Shown: positions 52,111-60,692, numbered from the stretch's first letter. The stretch: DNA of 64,000 nucleotides from Chitinophaga agri (GCF_010093065.1 NZ_CP048113.1:2852001-2916000); one strand, 5' to 3'. Translations and numbers: made by a program. Notes: a model not told the origin generated them from the letters alone.

Positions 52111-52923
52111 TCATCGTACCAGCACACTACGATCTTTTGCGATAGCACTCAGCAAATGCAGGTCTTCTGCTTTCGCCTCTGTGAGCAGGTCATTAGTGTC
52201 GAATAAGGATTTGGTAGCTGTTGGCCGTTTCAGAATAACGGTCTGCAGTCCATAGCGGATGTCCAGTGAATAATCTTCTGAACTGGTATATAGCGATCCG
52301 TTCAGATTCACTCCAAACGCCCCCCCTTTGGCACCAGCAGTGAACTTGGTGTATTTGCGGCGGATGATATACTTCTGCACAAAACCAATCACAGCATATA
52401 CATAACACACTGCAGGATCATCGATCACACTGACTTTATTATCTGTCATCCAGGACTGTACTCCCTTGTTCCAGCTGTCATCATCACGATTCACAAGCCC
52501 GGTGGCCTGGTCAAAGACCATAAGACTAAAGGAGGACTCTCCGGAAAATTCAGCTGTCAGGTAGTTCAGGAAGCTCACCTCTATCGCCAGCTTCTGGTCC
52601 ACAAGAATAGACTGTCTCTTAATAGGCTCTTTTATCTTCGATGATTCATCCACCTGGATACCGGGAATCTTAAATGGAGAAAACTCAATACTGGAATTTT
52701 CGGTATTGGCAATGGTCGGACAATCAGCAGTTGTCTTTCTTACCTCCAGGACCGTTCCCAATAAGGCATACGGATTGCCAACATAGGCATCTGCCCCGAT
52801 ATACAGCATGTTATTCTGTAAGGCCAGTAATTTCTGCGCCTCGGCGACAGAAGGTACTGTCTTAGATTCAGCAACGTCCTTATTCATTGCTTCATTAATG
52901 TGTTCTGTGGAATTATTTCCCAT
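52111..52923 (-). CDS. hypothetical cytoplasmic protein of unknown family
   Basis: From the ATG at 52923 (270 residues; a TTG eight codons upstream is less likely). It has no signal peptide. The N-terminal 60 residues are helical, and the rest looks beta-rich: IEVSFLNYLTAEFSGESSFSLMVFDQ, YVYAVIGFVQKYIIRRKYTKF, GAFGVNLNGSLYTSSEDYSLDIRYGLQTVIL. The amphipathic, alternating strands are reminiscent of pore-forming or membrane-inserting folds, but no family is recognised. Isolated; the promoter has TTGACA at its start. Confidence 0.75.
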   Translation of the reverse strand: MGNNSTEHINEAMNKDVAESKTVPSVAEAQKLLALQNNMLYIGADAYVGNPYALLGTVLEVRKTTADCPTIANTENSSIEFSPFKIPGIQVDESSKIKEPIKRQSILVDQKLAIEVSFLNYLTAEFSGESSFSLMVFDQATGLVNRDDDSWNKGVQSWMTDNKVSVIDDPAVCYVYAVIGFVQKYIIRRKYTKFTAGAKGGAFGVNLNGSLYTSSEDYSLDIRYGLQTVILKRPTATKSLFDTNDLLTEAKAEDLHLLSAIAKDRSVLVR

Positions 52924-53038
52924 GATGAAATGGTTTAAATGTGTCAAAAGGGGCTACCCCGTGGCCGGGTATCATTGATTTTGGGGTGAGACTAAAATAC
53001 GGTTTTCTGATGGGGTATCCAAAAGGAGCGAACGCCAC

Positions 53039-53203
53039 TCAATATTTGTCTTTCCGTCGTTGCTGATCATCGATCTCCCTTTCTACCGGATCATCCCGAA
53101 ATAATTTCTGTCTGTCTTTACGGTTTCTGATGATGATAAAGACGATCAGTGCTAGTGCAAGGAACAGGATAATAACGAGTGTGATCATGTGAATGTGTTG
53201 CAT
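53039..53203 (-). CDS. small single-helix membrane protein (54 aa)
   Basis: An ATG at 53203 opens a 54-codon frame ending at 53039 (a second ATG is at 53188). The first half is one hydrophobic helix (MITLVIILFLALALIVFIII), the second half is strongly charged (RNRKDRQKLFRDDPVEREIDDQQRRKDKY). This is the typical form of small conserved Bacteroidota membrane proteins. It lies upstream of the unknown 52923 gene on the same strand (115 bases apart). Confidence 0.65.
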   Translation of the reverse strand: MQHIHMITLVIILFLALALIVFIIIRNRKDRQKLFRDDPVEREIDDQQRRKDKY

Positions 53204-53366
53204 GACTAGGTTATTAACTGTGACAATATACCAGATAACCTGCCAAAAACCATATTATGCTTATATGACCAACTGCGGACATCGCTGGTGTTTATTCGCT
53301 GGCTCCTAACTAAAATGGGGGGCTATTGAGTAACTTCATATCCTACCCTCATTAATACCTTATGCC

Positions 53367-53849
53367 ATGCATCCATTATTCGTGACCCTTTGTTGCCTGC
53401 TGAGTCTTTCATCTTTTGCTCAGCCACCGGCTGACACCCTCCATGAACAACAATTGAAAAAGATCTTCCATGAGGAGGTTCTCCCCTATCTGCAGGCATG
53501 CGACAGTACGCCGGACTGGGCTGGCCTGGGCAAACGCCTGATCAGTCGTTATGGCGACCACGGAGAAGAAGCCGTATTACTTAGCCAGACGCTCTACAGT
53601 ATGCAGCGGGATGACTGGGCCAATTTCTCTGCTGCCATCATCCCCTATGCAAGAAAATATGGTATGGGTATTCCAGCTAAGCAACGGTATGCGTTCAGCG
53701 ATTATATGGTGCGTAATGCGCAGCTATTATATCAGTCCGGTTATAAGGAGGAAGGACTCCGCTGGGAGATCCTGGCTTTACCGCTGGCCAGAGCCGGGGA
53801 TCATGCCGGTATGCTCGAAACGATCGAGCGGATGAAAAAGGGAGAGTAA
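53367..53849 (+). CDS. hypothetical secreted protein
   Basis: 160 residues with a signal peptide (1-18, ending SSFAQ). The remainder is helical: EQQLKKIFHEEVLPYLQACD, QTLYSMQRDDWANFSAAIIPYARKYGM and RYAFSDYMVRNAQLLYQSGYKEEGLRWE. The pattern is TPR-like but not clear enough to call. Function unknown; a single gene. Confidence 0.7.
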   Translation: MHPLFVTLCCLLSLSSFAQPPADTLHEQQLKKIFHEEVLPYLQACDSTPDWAGLGKRLISRYGDHGEEAVLLSQTLYSMQRDDWANFSAAIIPYARKYGMGIPAKQRYAFSDYMVRNAQLLYQSGYKEEGLRWEILALPLARAGDHAGMLETIERMKKGE

Positions 53850-53922
53850 AACACACTGACAGGATGTACACATCCACTAAAATTTTGACAGTTTTTCTGA
53901 AAAAAAAGCAGTTAGAACCTTG

Positions 53923-53968
53923 CTGGCATTGGGTTTGAAAATTATCAACCAGATAGGTTGGCCAACCT
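53923..53968 (+). promoter_or_regulatory. candidate promoter and operator of hsp20
   Basis: CTGGCATTGGGTTTGAA at 53923-53939 resembles the -24/-12 sigma-54 pattern, with A for the -12 C. The same stretch also holds TTTG (53934-53937), 16 bases before TAGGTTGG, so a housekeeping promoter is equally possible. The perfect 14-bp dyad AGGTTGGCCAACCT is at 53955-53968 and could be an operator. An earlier TTGACA is at 53885. Confidence 0.35.
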
Positions 53969-54015
53969 GATTTAAGTTAAAAATATTGTTTTACTTATCT
54001 AAAAGGAGGTTTATT

Positions 54016-54465
54016 ATGTCACTCATTAAAAGAAATGGAAACTTATTCCCAGGCGTACCATCCCTGTTCGACGACTTTTTCAGCCGTGAATTCTTTAACT
54101 GGGGCAACAATAACTTCTCAGCAACCCAAACGACAGTCCCCTCAGTAAATATCAGGGAAAGTGCAGATAGCTATGAAGTCGAAGTAGCAGCTCCCGGCAT
54201 GGAAAAAAAAGATTTTAACGTCACCCTTGATGGTAATCTCCTGACCATCTCTTCTCAGAAGCAACAGCGCCAGGAGAAGAAAGAAGAGAATTACACGAGA
54301 AGAGAATTCAGCTATCAGTCATTCCAGCGCAATTTTGAACTGCCTAAAGATGTGGTTGATGCAGATAAAATAAACGCCCGCTATGAGAATGGGCTGCTTC
54401 ACCTGACTATTCCGAAAAAAGAGGAAGCTAAACAGCAAGCGCCACGAATGATTGAAATTGCTTAA
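54016..54465 (+). CDS. small heat shock protein Hsp20
   Basis: ATP-independent chaperone that holds unfolding proteins. ATG at 54016 is preceded by AAAAGGAGGT (54001-54010), an unusually strong ribosome site for Bacteroidota. The 149 residues contain FDDFFSREFF near the start, the alpha-crystallin domain from VNIRESADSYEVEVAAPGM to ARYENGLLHLTIPKKE, and the A-x-x-x-x-G-L motif. The basic C-terminal extension ends MIEIA, resembling the IXI anchor. The gene is probably heat-induced, but the promoter does not settle how. Confidence 0.93.
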   Translation: MSLIKRNGNLFPGVPSLFDDFFSREFFNWGNNNFSATQTTVPSVNIRESADSYEVEVAAPGMEKKDFNVTLDGNLLTISSQKQQRQEKKEENYTRREFSYQSFQRNFELPKDVVDADKINARYENGLLHLTIPKKEEAKQQAPRMIEIA

Positions 54466-54477
54466 AAATTATCACAT

Positions 54478-54507
54478 AGGGCTGCGGTTATGGCAGCCCT
54501 TTTTCTT
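54478..54507 (+). terminator. terminator of hsp20
   Basis: AGGGCTGC (54478-54485) pairs with GCAGCCCT (54493-54500), followed by TTTTTCTT. Confidence 0.85.
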
Positions 54508-54617
54508 AACTTGTGGTAGCAATGGGATTTTCTACAGATATTTTCTTGCTAAGACTTGCTGCTACAGGGCATTTACATCTGCAGATTAAAATAAATTCAA
54601 AAAAAGTTCGATGACTT

Positions 54618-54648
54618 TTTGGTTAATTAGAAACAAATCCTATCTTTG
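54618..54648 (+). promoter_or_regulatory. promoter of the tRNA-Gly/tRNA-Leu operon
   Basis: TTTG at 54618-54621, 19-base spacer, TATCTTTG at 54641-54648. It is the most canonical Bacteroidota promoter in the window. The start is expected near 54653, about 50 bases before the first tRNA. Confidence 0.8.
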
Positions 54649-54702
54649 CAATCCCAACGAAAAAACAACGGTTCGCTCGAAGGGAAAAGTTCTTACACAT
54701 TA

Positions 54703-54775
<73 letters not shown>

Positions 54776-54828
54776 CAGTAACAAGAGTTCCAAATTGCAA
54801 CGCAGTTTGGAATTTTTGTTTACAGGAT

Positions 54829-54914
54829 ACCTAGGTGGTGGAATTGGTAGACACGCCGGACTTAAAATCCTGTGAGCCGCAACGCTCGTACGGGTTCAAC
54901 TCCCGTCCTGGGTA
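54829..54914 (+). tRNA. tRNA-Leu (TAA)
   Basis: An 86-base cloverleaf with the long variable arm of a class II tRNA. Acceptor ACCTAGG pairs with CCTGGGT, with one G-T pair and discriminator A at 54914. The anticodon loop is CTTAAAA (anticodon TAA), and the T-arm is GGGTTCAACTCCC. CCA is not encoded. Cotranscribed with tRNA-Gly. Confidence 0.93.
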
Positions 54915-54945
54915 CAGACAAGAGCAGACGCTCTGAAATTAGTGA

Positions 54946-54974
54946 AGGCATCGACGCAAGTCGGTGCCTTTTTT
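54946..54974 (+). terminator. terminator of the tRNA operon
   Basis: AGGCATCGAC (54946-54955), GCAA loop, GTCGGTGCCT (54960-54969), then TTTTTT. Confidence 0.9.
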
Positions 54975-55020
54975 GTTATATGTTTGTTGTTGGCACCTTG
55001 AAACAAAGCCTTCATTAAAT

Positions 55021-55152
55021 ATGCCATTTGTCAACGTAACTATTGAGCGGTTTCTCGAAGAAGGACAACCTGGATGGGTAGAGACTTCAGTTAACGACGC
55101 CTGGAATAAAACCCATCTGTTCATAGATAACACAATTAGTGTTTGCTGCTAG
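55021..55152 (+). pseudogene. truncated copy of a small conserved protein
   Basis: The ATG at 55021 opens a 43-codon frame beginning MPFVNVTIERFLEEGQPGW. Full-length relatives in several phyla are about 90-110 residues and share the EGQPGW / DAWNKTHLFID region; in those the chain continues with KVPVV and 50 more residues. Here it ends after ISVCC, so only the first third remains. The frame lacks a strong ribosome site. A very short real gene is the alternative. Confidence 0.4.
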
Positions 55153-55307
55153 TTATATAAAAAGTGGACTCTTATCAAAATATCCCCAAGCAGTCTAATC
55201 CCTTCCGAATGCTATATTTGCTTAACAGGCAAAGCCACCGAAATATCAGTGGCCTTCCCCATTAGTTAACAGTCGCTATCTAGCATTTACAATCTGGCCT
55301 TTATCAT

Positions 55308-56141
55308 CTAAAACTGTATCCCCTTTATCACCTTCGCTAACAGCTCCGCAATAATCGCACATCCTTTATCCGAAGGATGTATTCCGTCATAAGTAACATC
55401 CATTGCCTTTACCGGATAAGGATACTTATCTCCCACAGTGAACGGTATGTCAATATAATCAGGATAAGTATATTCCTTATACTCGCGCGTTTGCGGATCT
55501 CTCACATATTTAAACTTCACCGCCTGTTTTATACCTAACCTCGGCTCACTATAAAGATCTACCACTTCCATATTATCAGCCTTCGCTATTGCTTTCACCA
55601 CATTCACGAAAGACTCCAGGCTCTGGCCTTCCTGGTCTTTATACGATCCCCAGCTATGCACCTTGTTGTCAAGAAGGTATACAAAATCGCCACGCTGCAT
55701 AGGTGTCATCAGTATAATATGTGCTTTGGGGTTAAGGCTACGTAGTCTGTCAATAATGACCCTGAACGCGCCGCTCATAGTCCCAATACCCGTGCTGTTC
55801 ATATAGTCATCTACGGTACCAGGTTTTACACCAAGCCACCAATCGTTGGTACCCAGGAATATGGTATAAATATCCGATGCGCGAAGATCAAACTGATCTA
55901 TTTTATAAGCAATTTCAACGCTGGTCCAGTAATTATGCCCATGGTTGATATAACTCAGTCCCGGCACATTTTCAGTAGTCCTTGTTATCCAACCCTTTTC
56001 AACCCTGTTATCAGTTTCTTCCAGATGATCATTAAAATAAGTAAAGGAATCGCCAATCGCTGTCCAGGTAATCCTTTTATAAGGCACAAAAGAGCCTAGT
56101 ACCACTGGTAACAGCAGTAATAATAGTCTACAAACTTTCAT
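55308..56141 (-). CDS. secreted SGNH/GDSL hydrolase
   Basis: 277 residues with a signal peptide (about 1-19). GDSFTYFNDH holds the nucleophile Ser, NHGHNYW the oxyanion Gly/Asn region, GTNDWWLG the block III Asn, and DGIHPSDKG the catalytic Asp and His. So a full SGNH esterase/lipase fold. Substrate probably an acylated glycan or lipid. Single gene flanked by long empty regions. Confidence 0.9.
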   Translation of the reverse strand: MKVCRLLLLLLPVVLGSFVPYKRITWTAIGDSFTYFNDHLEETDNRVEKGWITRTTENVPGLSYINHGHNYWTSVEIAYKIDQFDLRASDIYTIFLGTNDWWLGVKPGTVDDYMNSTGIGTMSGAFRVIIDRLRSLNPKAHIILMTPMQRGDFVYLLDNKVHSWGSYKDQEGQSLESFVNVVKAIAKADNMEVVDLYSEPRLGIKQAVKFKYVRDPQTREYKEYTYPDYIDIPFTVGDKYPYPVKAMDVTYDGIHPSDKGCAIIAELLAKVIKGIQF

Positions 56142-56623
56142 ATTTACTTTTCTAAGTATATACGGAAAAATATGTATATAGATTGCAAGTTCGGGCTACT
56201 AACTATTCCCTTTGCCTATCTGCCATATGATCAGAATTTTACGCGGGATACAACTTGTAAAAACACCTGTATTCAGGCATTTATAGCACATTTTTTTGCG
56301 TCTGAATACGACAATTTACAAAACGTTAACATTTTGCTGGTTTACTAAGTATATCTAGTTGTTAAACAAGGTCATATATCAATCATCCAAACGAGCAAAC
56401 GCGCCACCAGTAATGATGTGATTGTCAATGCGGTTAGTCAGCAAAAATGCCTTTCTACGCAACCAGCTTAATTGAAGCATTACAAGTAACCAGACCAGAT
56501 TTCAACTTATATCCTAAAATTGGACTAGCCTAAAGAACAACACTACGGACCAACCATATCAATTAAAACTAACAGCTGCATTCTTTCAGCTGGAATATTT
56601 CCGCTATGAATACTTAAACAACG
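56142..56623. other. 482-base gap without a recognised gene
   Basis: Low-GC sequence between two minus-strand genes. The only structures seen are the 8-bp inverted pair GTATTCAG/CTGAATAC (about 56270-56305) and ACGTTAACATTT, which may be part of the GDSL promoter. No frame over 40 codons looks coding. Confidence 0.4.
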
Positions 56624-57091
56624 TTAAGAAACTTCGAGGATCTCTATCTCTTTTTTATTAAACAGAAAACGCTCACCTGCCTTTTTATGCAGTAATACCT
56701 TCGCAAGTGGCGCATACGGCGAAAGGAAAAACACCGTCCGATGCTCAAGCAGTTGTTTACCCAAACCTGCGGCAATGAAAAACGAATACTCAGCACAACG
56801 CACCAGGGCGCCTGGCTGAGCATCTATATAAATAGTAGCGGTGTTTATTTTCTGCAGCTGGTCCAGCTCCTTCAAATTCTCCGCCTGTTGCCGTGCATAC
56901 ATATCTTTTTCCAGATGCCCCATCGCACGACCTGTCTCATACTTATCTCCCGCGGAGCTCTTCCCTTCATTATTAGCCGCTTCCTGCGCATTATCGATCG
57001 CCGCTTTAGTCATGGCAATACGCTGCTTAATAAGTAACTCTCCTGCCTGTTTCAGCCTGTTTTTAAAGGCGATCATCTCCTGGCCTGTCAT
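56624..57091 (-). CDS. GreA/GreB C-terminal-domain-like protein
   Basis: From the ATG at 57091 the product has 155 residues. The N-terminal half is helical (MIAFKNRLKQAGELL, SSAGDKYETGRAMGHLEKDMYARQQAENLKEL). The C-terminal part, SPYAPLAKVLLHKKAGERFLFNKKEIEILEV, matches the FKBP-like domain of Gre elongation factors (SPlaklLlgkkaGD). It may bind RNA polymerase like other Gre-like proteins, but the acidic tip residues of the Gre coiled coil are not clear. It follows the 57141 gene by 49 bases on the same strand. Confidence 0.75.
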   Translation of the reverse strand: MTGQEMIAFKNRLKQAGELLIKQRIAMTKAAIDNAQEAANNEGKSSAGDKYETGRAMGHLEKDMYARQQAENLKELDQLQKINTATIYIDAQPGALVRCAEYSFFIAAGLGKQLLEHRTVFFLSPYAPLAKVLLHKKAGERFLFNKKEIEILEVS

Positions 57092-57140
57092 GTCATACTT
57101 TTTTTGCCCTGCGGGTGATAACAAGTACTAACTGATATCG

Positions 57141-57869
57141 TTAACCCTTAATATAAGGGTGATACTCTTTTGATAGTTTAGTACCTACCTGGAAGAACAT
57201 ATCTACATAGGAATTTTCATATTCCATATCCAGCATTTCTTTATTAAAATAAGCCGTTAGTTCTTCGATACTATGCGCACTCCAGTCTGTCTTCTTCTGC
57301 GCATGTTTTCCTCTGTCTTCCGTGGCATAAATAAACGGAAACGAAAACGCTTTCCGTATGGACACGGTATTACTCTTTATCTCCGCATCTGAGAGATTCA
57401 CCATTGTGTGAATGTCCGCTTGTCCCATCACAGAAAGACAAGTTGTCTTTTTAAGACCTTTTCCTTCAATAAAAAACACTTCTTCCACATCAAGATCACC
57501 CGTGATCTGCGCCAGACTGTCTTTATGATCAGGATATCTTGTCCACATGTTCCTGGTTTGCACGTCACCTGCTATCAGGCCCTGATAAAAACTCAGCACT
57601 TTGGTATGCACGTTTCCTAATATAACCGGCTGCGACAAACGTAGATCCGCCATTTCATTTACATATTTGTAAAAGACGCCCCAGTAAATATCATCGGAAA
57701 TATTGAGTGTGTCTGTTTCAATATCACCATCGTAAACAGGAAAAAGCTGCCCATCAAATACGCTCTTGTCCTTTGATCCTTCATATAAGGTTGCTAGCTT
57801 ATTGCCCGCCGGTAACATGGATTTTAAGTCCCTGTAAGCTATAATTTTCAATTGTGCTTCGTGAATCAT
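57141..57869 (-). CDS. hypothetical protein
   Basis: 242 residues, cytoplasmic and acidic. It contains no recognised motif. Visible stretches: ISDDIYWGVFYKYVNEMADLRLSQPVIL, DLDVEEVFFIEGKGLKKTTCLSVMGQADIHTM and a C-terminal SIEELTAYFNKEMLDMEYENSYVDMFF. It is not related to its neighbour by sequence but is cotranscribed with the GreA-like gene. Confidence 0.65.
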   Translation of the reverse strand: MIHEAQLKIIAYRDLKSMLPAGNKLATLYEGSKDKSVFDGQLFPVYDGDIETDTLNISDDIYWGVFYKYVNEMADLRLSQPVILGNVHTKVLSFYQGLIAGDVQTRNMWTRYPDHKDSLAQITGDLDVEEVFFIEGKGLKKTTCLSVMGQADIHTMVNLSDAEIKSNTVSIRKAFSFPFIYATEDRGKHAQKKTDWSAHSIEELTAYFNKEMLDMEYENSYVDMFFQVGTKLSKEYHPYIKG

Positions 57870-58299
57870 TCTAGTATGTACTTAGGAAGTATAGGTTTTC
57901 AATGAAATACCAATTGCGTCTGTATCAGATCACAAACCAAATATATCAATTTTTATATCTACCATTATTCATTCTCCGTACACCTGCACCTGTTTCTCCC
58001 TTCTACCTGATAGACTATACCATTTGTCTTGTAATTCCGATAAAAATATTATTTTGTATCTACAATCTCTAATTAACCTCGTATGCTATCCATTGAAGCC
58101 ATTATAAATTCGGCAACCTATATGATAAACACACGGAAAAACGTATCCTGATAGAAGCCGGTGCTGCCGTATCCATTACTTTATCACGGATGCTTTACTT
58201 CAGCAGGGCCCTAATCTTCTATACCAGTAAGCCCACTGCTTACTGATCGGTTATTTCGAATTCAACCTTTACATTTGCACCACATCCAACAACCAAACA
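57870..58299. other. 430-base gap, possible gene remnant
   Basis: A start at 58083 reads MLSIEAIINSATY and soon meets stops, while a shifted frame (about 58110-58240) stays open with KRILIEAGAAVSITLSR. The pattern suggests an eroded gene, but the family is not recognised. The only other signal is the -7 box at 58270. Confidence 0.3.
58270..58277 (+). promoter_or_regulatory. -7 element of the GNAT gene
   Basis: TACATTTG, an exact TAnnTTTG, 22 bases before the ATG at 58300. No TTTG at the usual distance. Confidence 0.5.
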
Positions 58300-58857
58300 A
58301 TGCAACCACTCCATATCATCACTTCCCGCTTGCTCATCCGGCACCTCACTCTTAGTGACGGCGCTGACTTTCACCGCTATCGCTCCAATCCCGAAGTGAC
58401 AAGGTACCAGGGTTTCGATGTCATGACCATGGAACAGGCCACCACCTTCATCACCAATAATGCAGTAAAAAATTACGGCAAAGCGGGCGAATGGGTACAA
58501 TACGCCATCGAGCATACAGCTTCAGGAAAGCTTGTCGGAGACTGTGCCATCAGACTGAAAGAATACGATGCACGCATCGCAGAAGTCGGCATTACGATCT
58601 CACATCTTGCCCAAAAGAACGGTTTCGCCAAAGAAGCCATGCTCGGTATCCTGGCCTTTCTATTTGATGAAAAAGGTATCCATAGAGTAGTCGAAACGGT
58701 AGACGCAGAAAACACAGCCTCTATTCATTTAATGAATAGCATAGGCTTTCGTCAGGAAGGACACTTCATAGAAAATATTTTCTTTAAAGGTAAATGGGGC
58801 AGTGAATTTCAGTACGCAATGCTCAAAAGAGAATGGGACACCATAAAAGTAAGATGA
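58300..58857 (+). CDS. GNAT family acetyltransferase (RimJ/RimL type)
   Basis: 185 residues with the four GNAT motifs: TSRLLIRHLTLSDGADFHRYRSNPEV (motif C), LVGDCAIRL and AEVGITISHLAQKNGFAKEA (motif A with the acetyl-CoA loop), and FDEKGIHRVVETVDAENTASIHLMNSIGFRQEGHF (motif B). The build is that of RimJ/RimL/YdaF acetyltransferases, which modify ribosomal protein or other amino termini or small amines. Acceptor unknown. Convergent with the DUF1398 gene; only two bases separate the stops. Confidence 0.92.
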   Translation: MQPLHIITSRLLIRHLTLSDGADFHRYRSNPEVTRYQGFDVMTMEQATTFITNNAVKNYGKAGEWVQYAIEHTASGKLVGDCAIRLKEYDARIAEVGITISHLAQKNGFAKEAMLGILAFLFDEKGIHRVVETVDAENTASIHLMNSIGFRQEGHFIENIFFKGKWGSEFQYAMLKREWDTIKVR

Positions 58858-58859
58858 CA

Positions 58860-59261
58860 CTATACATGATCCACTGCCGGTATAGGTTCTTCTACCATAG
58901 TACCTCCGTTAGCGTCAACATATGTACACACCATTTTCTCTGTATCAATTACCCACTTCTCCACTCCTGCTGCCGCGGCCTGGACACAGAAGGTCATAAA
59001 GTCCGTCTGCCCCTGCTGATGAATCGCGATCGTATGCCGCAGGTCCGCTGCTGATGGCTTCTCCGCTATTGCCAGTGGCGCATACATAGGCTGTGAGGCA
59101 ATCTTTGTTGCGGCATCTCCATAATAAACAGTCTCCCCGTTGCTCACGAGAAATTCATACCGCCGGAGACCCAATGTCCTGATCTCCTGAATATACTTCG
59201 GAAAATCAGCGCCTGATCTTACTTTTGCATGTGCTGCCTTCACCTGCTCTAATGTGAACAT
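58860..59261 (-). CDS. DUF1398 protein
   Basis: 133 residues. FTLEQVKAAHAKVRSGADFPKYIQEIRTLGL is the DUF1398 (YbcV) start, and the C-terminal GQTDFMTFCVQAAAAGVEKWVIDTEKMVCTYVD fits the family as well. Members are small cytoplasmic proteins of unknown function. Single gene. Confidence 0.88.
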   Translation of the reverse strand: MFTLEQVKAAHAKVRSGADFPKYIQEIRTLGLRRYEFLVSNGETVYYGDAATKIASQPMYAPLAIAEKPSAADLRHTIAIHQQGQTDFMTFCVQAAAAGVEKWVIDTEKMVCTYVDANGGTMVEEPIPAVDHV

Positions 59262-59301
59262 AGCTTTATGATTTATAAAACGAATTTACATCTATTACCC
59301 A

Positions 59302-59538
59302 CTATCTTCCTACCCCTTCATCTGTCATCACCACTTTCTTCATTTCGCCATCCTCTCCGTAGCTGAGATGATCCATACAAACAGACCTTCTGTGACTGCT
59401 GCCACCCATTAATACACCATTATGATATACAAACAGGTACTGCCTCTTAAAGTCAATAATACATGGCCTGTTCGTTTCACATAAACTCCCACGACCATGA
59501 ACACTTCGACGCATCGCATAAGCCACTTTCTCCGGCAT
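59302..59538 (-). pseudogene. remnant of a GH43 glycoside hydrolase C-terminus
   Basis: The frame from an ATG at 59538 reads VAYAMRRSVHGRGSLCETN, then IIDFKRQYLFVYHNGVLMGGSSHRRSVCMDHLSYGEDG. This matches the last 75 residues of the catalytic five-bladed propeller of many GH43 enzymes (VFYHNG, RRSVCVD, EDGTI). Nothing of the preceding 250 residues remains, and one segment near the start is shortened. A gene of this size cannot be a functional hydrolase. Confidence 0.6.
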
Positions 59539-59579
59539 TCAAATTCAATTTATCCCCTTATTCTCCATGTATATGTATG

Positions 59580-60692
59580 TTATGATGTAAAGAGCTGTTT
59601 CACTTTTGAACCCATCTTCTTCAATGATCGCTGCCAGCCACTATCTTCTTTCTTATCCTGTCCCAGTAAATAGGCATATGGCTCCATCACCGGTATATGA
59701 TCAAAGATCACCTTCAACATGCCCATCAATGGGATCGCCATCACCATGCCCGGAATACCCCATAGTAATTCTCCCGCTACCAGTCCGACGATCGTCGCCA
59801 TCGGATTAAGATCCACACCCGCACCGACTACCAGCGGTTCCAGGAGATAGGTCTGTATAAACTGCACCAGTCCATATGTCAATAAAATACCTACGATCAG
59901 CGTCATATCTCCTCCCTGTACCAGCGACATCAATAACGTCAGCGCTGTTCCCGTCAGGTTTCCTACAAAGGGTATGATCTCCAGCAGTCCGCAGAGTATC
60001 GCAAAGAAGAAAGCGTTCTTTACGCCTGCGATTGAAAATCCTATGGCATACATCACCCACAGGAACAGGATCATCAGGAACAGCCCTTTCAGATACTCCT
60101 GTGCTGTTTTTTGTGTCTTGTGAATACAGGATACTGCTTTCGTTCTTTCATCCTTCGGTACGAGCCGGACGATATACCCTTTTATCTTTCCTCTGAAAAA
60201 GATAAAGAGAAAGGTATACACAAGGACCAGTAACAGATTAGTCAGAAATCCGCCCACACCACCGATGATCGCCGTTATCACCGCACTCGCCTTACCTGAA
60301 GAGGACTCCTGCTGCTCTTTGAGCATCTGCTTCTGCTTCTCCGGACTGATACCATACTCTGTACTCAGGAACTCGCGTAACTGCTGATATTTCTGCATAA
60401 GCTGCTGTTCCAGTTGCGAGGCGTTTTCAGCAATGTCAGATACCTGCCAGCTAATGAATACTATCACCAGTGCAAAGAAACCGACAAACAACAGCAACGA
60501 CAGCAATACCCCCACCGCATGATTCACTCCTTTTGACTGCAGCCATCTGGTAACGGGTAATAACAGCATGGCCAGCAGGCCTGCAAATGCAATGGGTACA
60601 AAGAACGGTTTCCCATATACCAGGATCACAACAATCAGTGTCAGTATCAACAAAATAGCAGCTGCATTGAATACTTTAGTACGAGGCATCAT
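59580..60692 (-). CDS. AI-2E family (PerM-like) membrane transporter
   Basis: 370 residues from the ATG at 60692 (another ATG is at 60716). About eight hydrophobic helices, in the AI-2E/PerM order: ILLILTLIVVILVYG and VGVLLSLLLFVGFFALVIVF; a hydrophilic region with EISPEKQK; ILCGLLEIIPFVGNLTGTALTLLMSL (the family's signature); and VVGAGVDLNPMATIVGLVAGELLWGIPGMVMAIPLMG. Members export or exchange small molecules or ions. Substrate not known. Single gene. Confidence 0.92.
   Translation of the reverse strand: MMPRTKVFNAAAILLILTLIVVILVYGKPFFVPIAFAGLLAMLLLPVTRWLQSKGVNHAVGVLLSLLLFVGFFALVIVFISWQVSDIAENASQLEQQLMQKYQQLREFLSTEYGISPEKQKQMLKEQQESSSGKASAVITAIIGGVGGFLTNLLLVLVYTFLFIFFRGKIKGYIVRLVPKDERTKAVSCIHKTQKTAQEYLKGLFLMILFLWVMYAIGFSIAGVKNAFFFAILCGLLEIIPFVGNLTGTALTLLMSLVQGGDMTLIVGILLTYGLVQFIQTYLLEPLVVGAGVDLNPMATIVGLVAGELLWGIPGMVMAIPLMGMLKVIFDHIPVMEPYAYLLGQDKKEDSGWQRSLKKMGSKVKQLFTS

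Noticed and set aside
54829..55152. tRNA-Leu as a phage or island attachment site
   Set aside because: The region after it has eroded genes, but no second copy of the tRNA 3' end and no integrase are seen.
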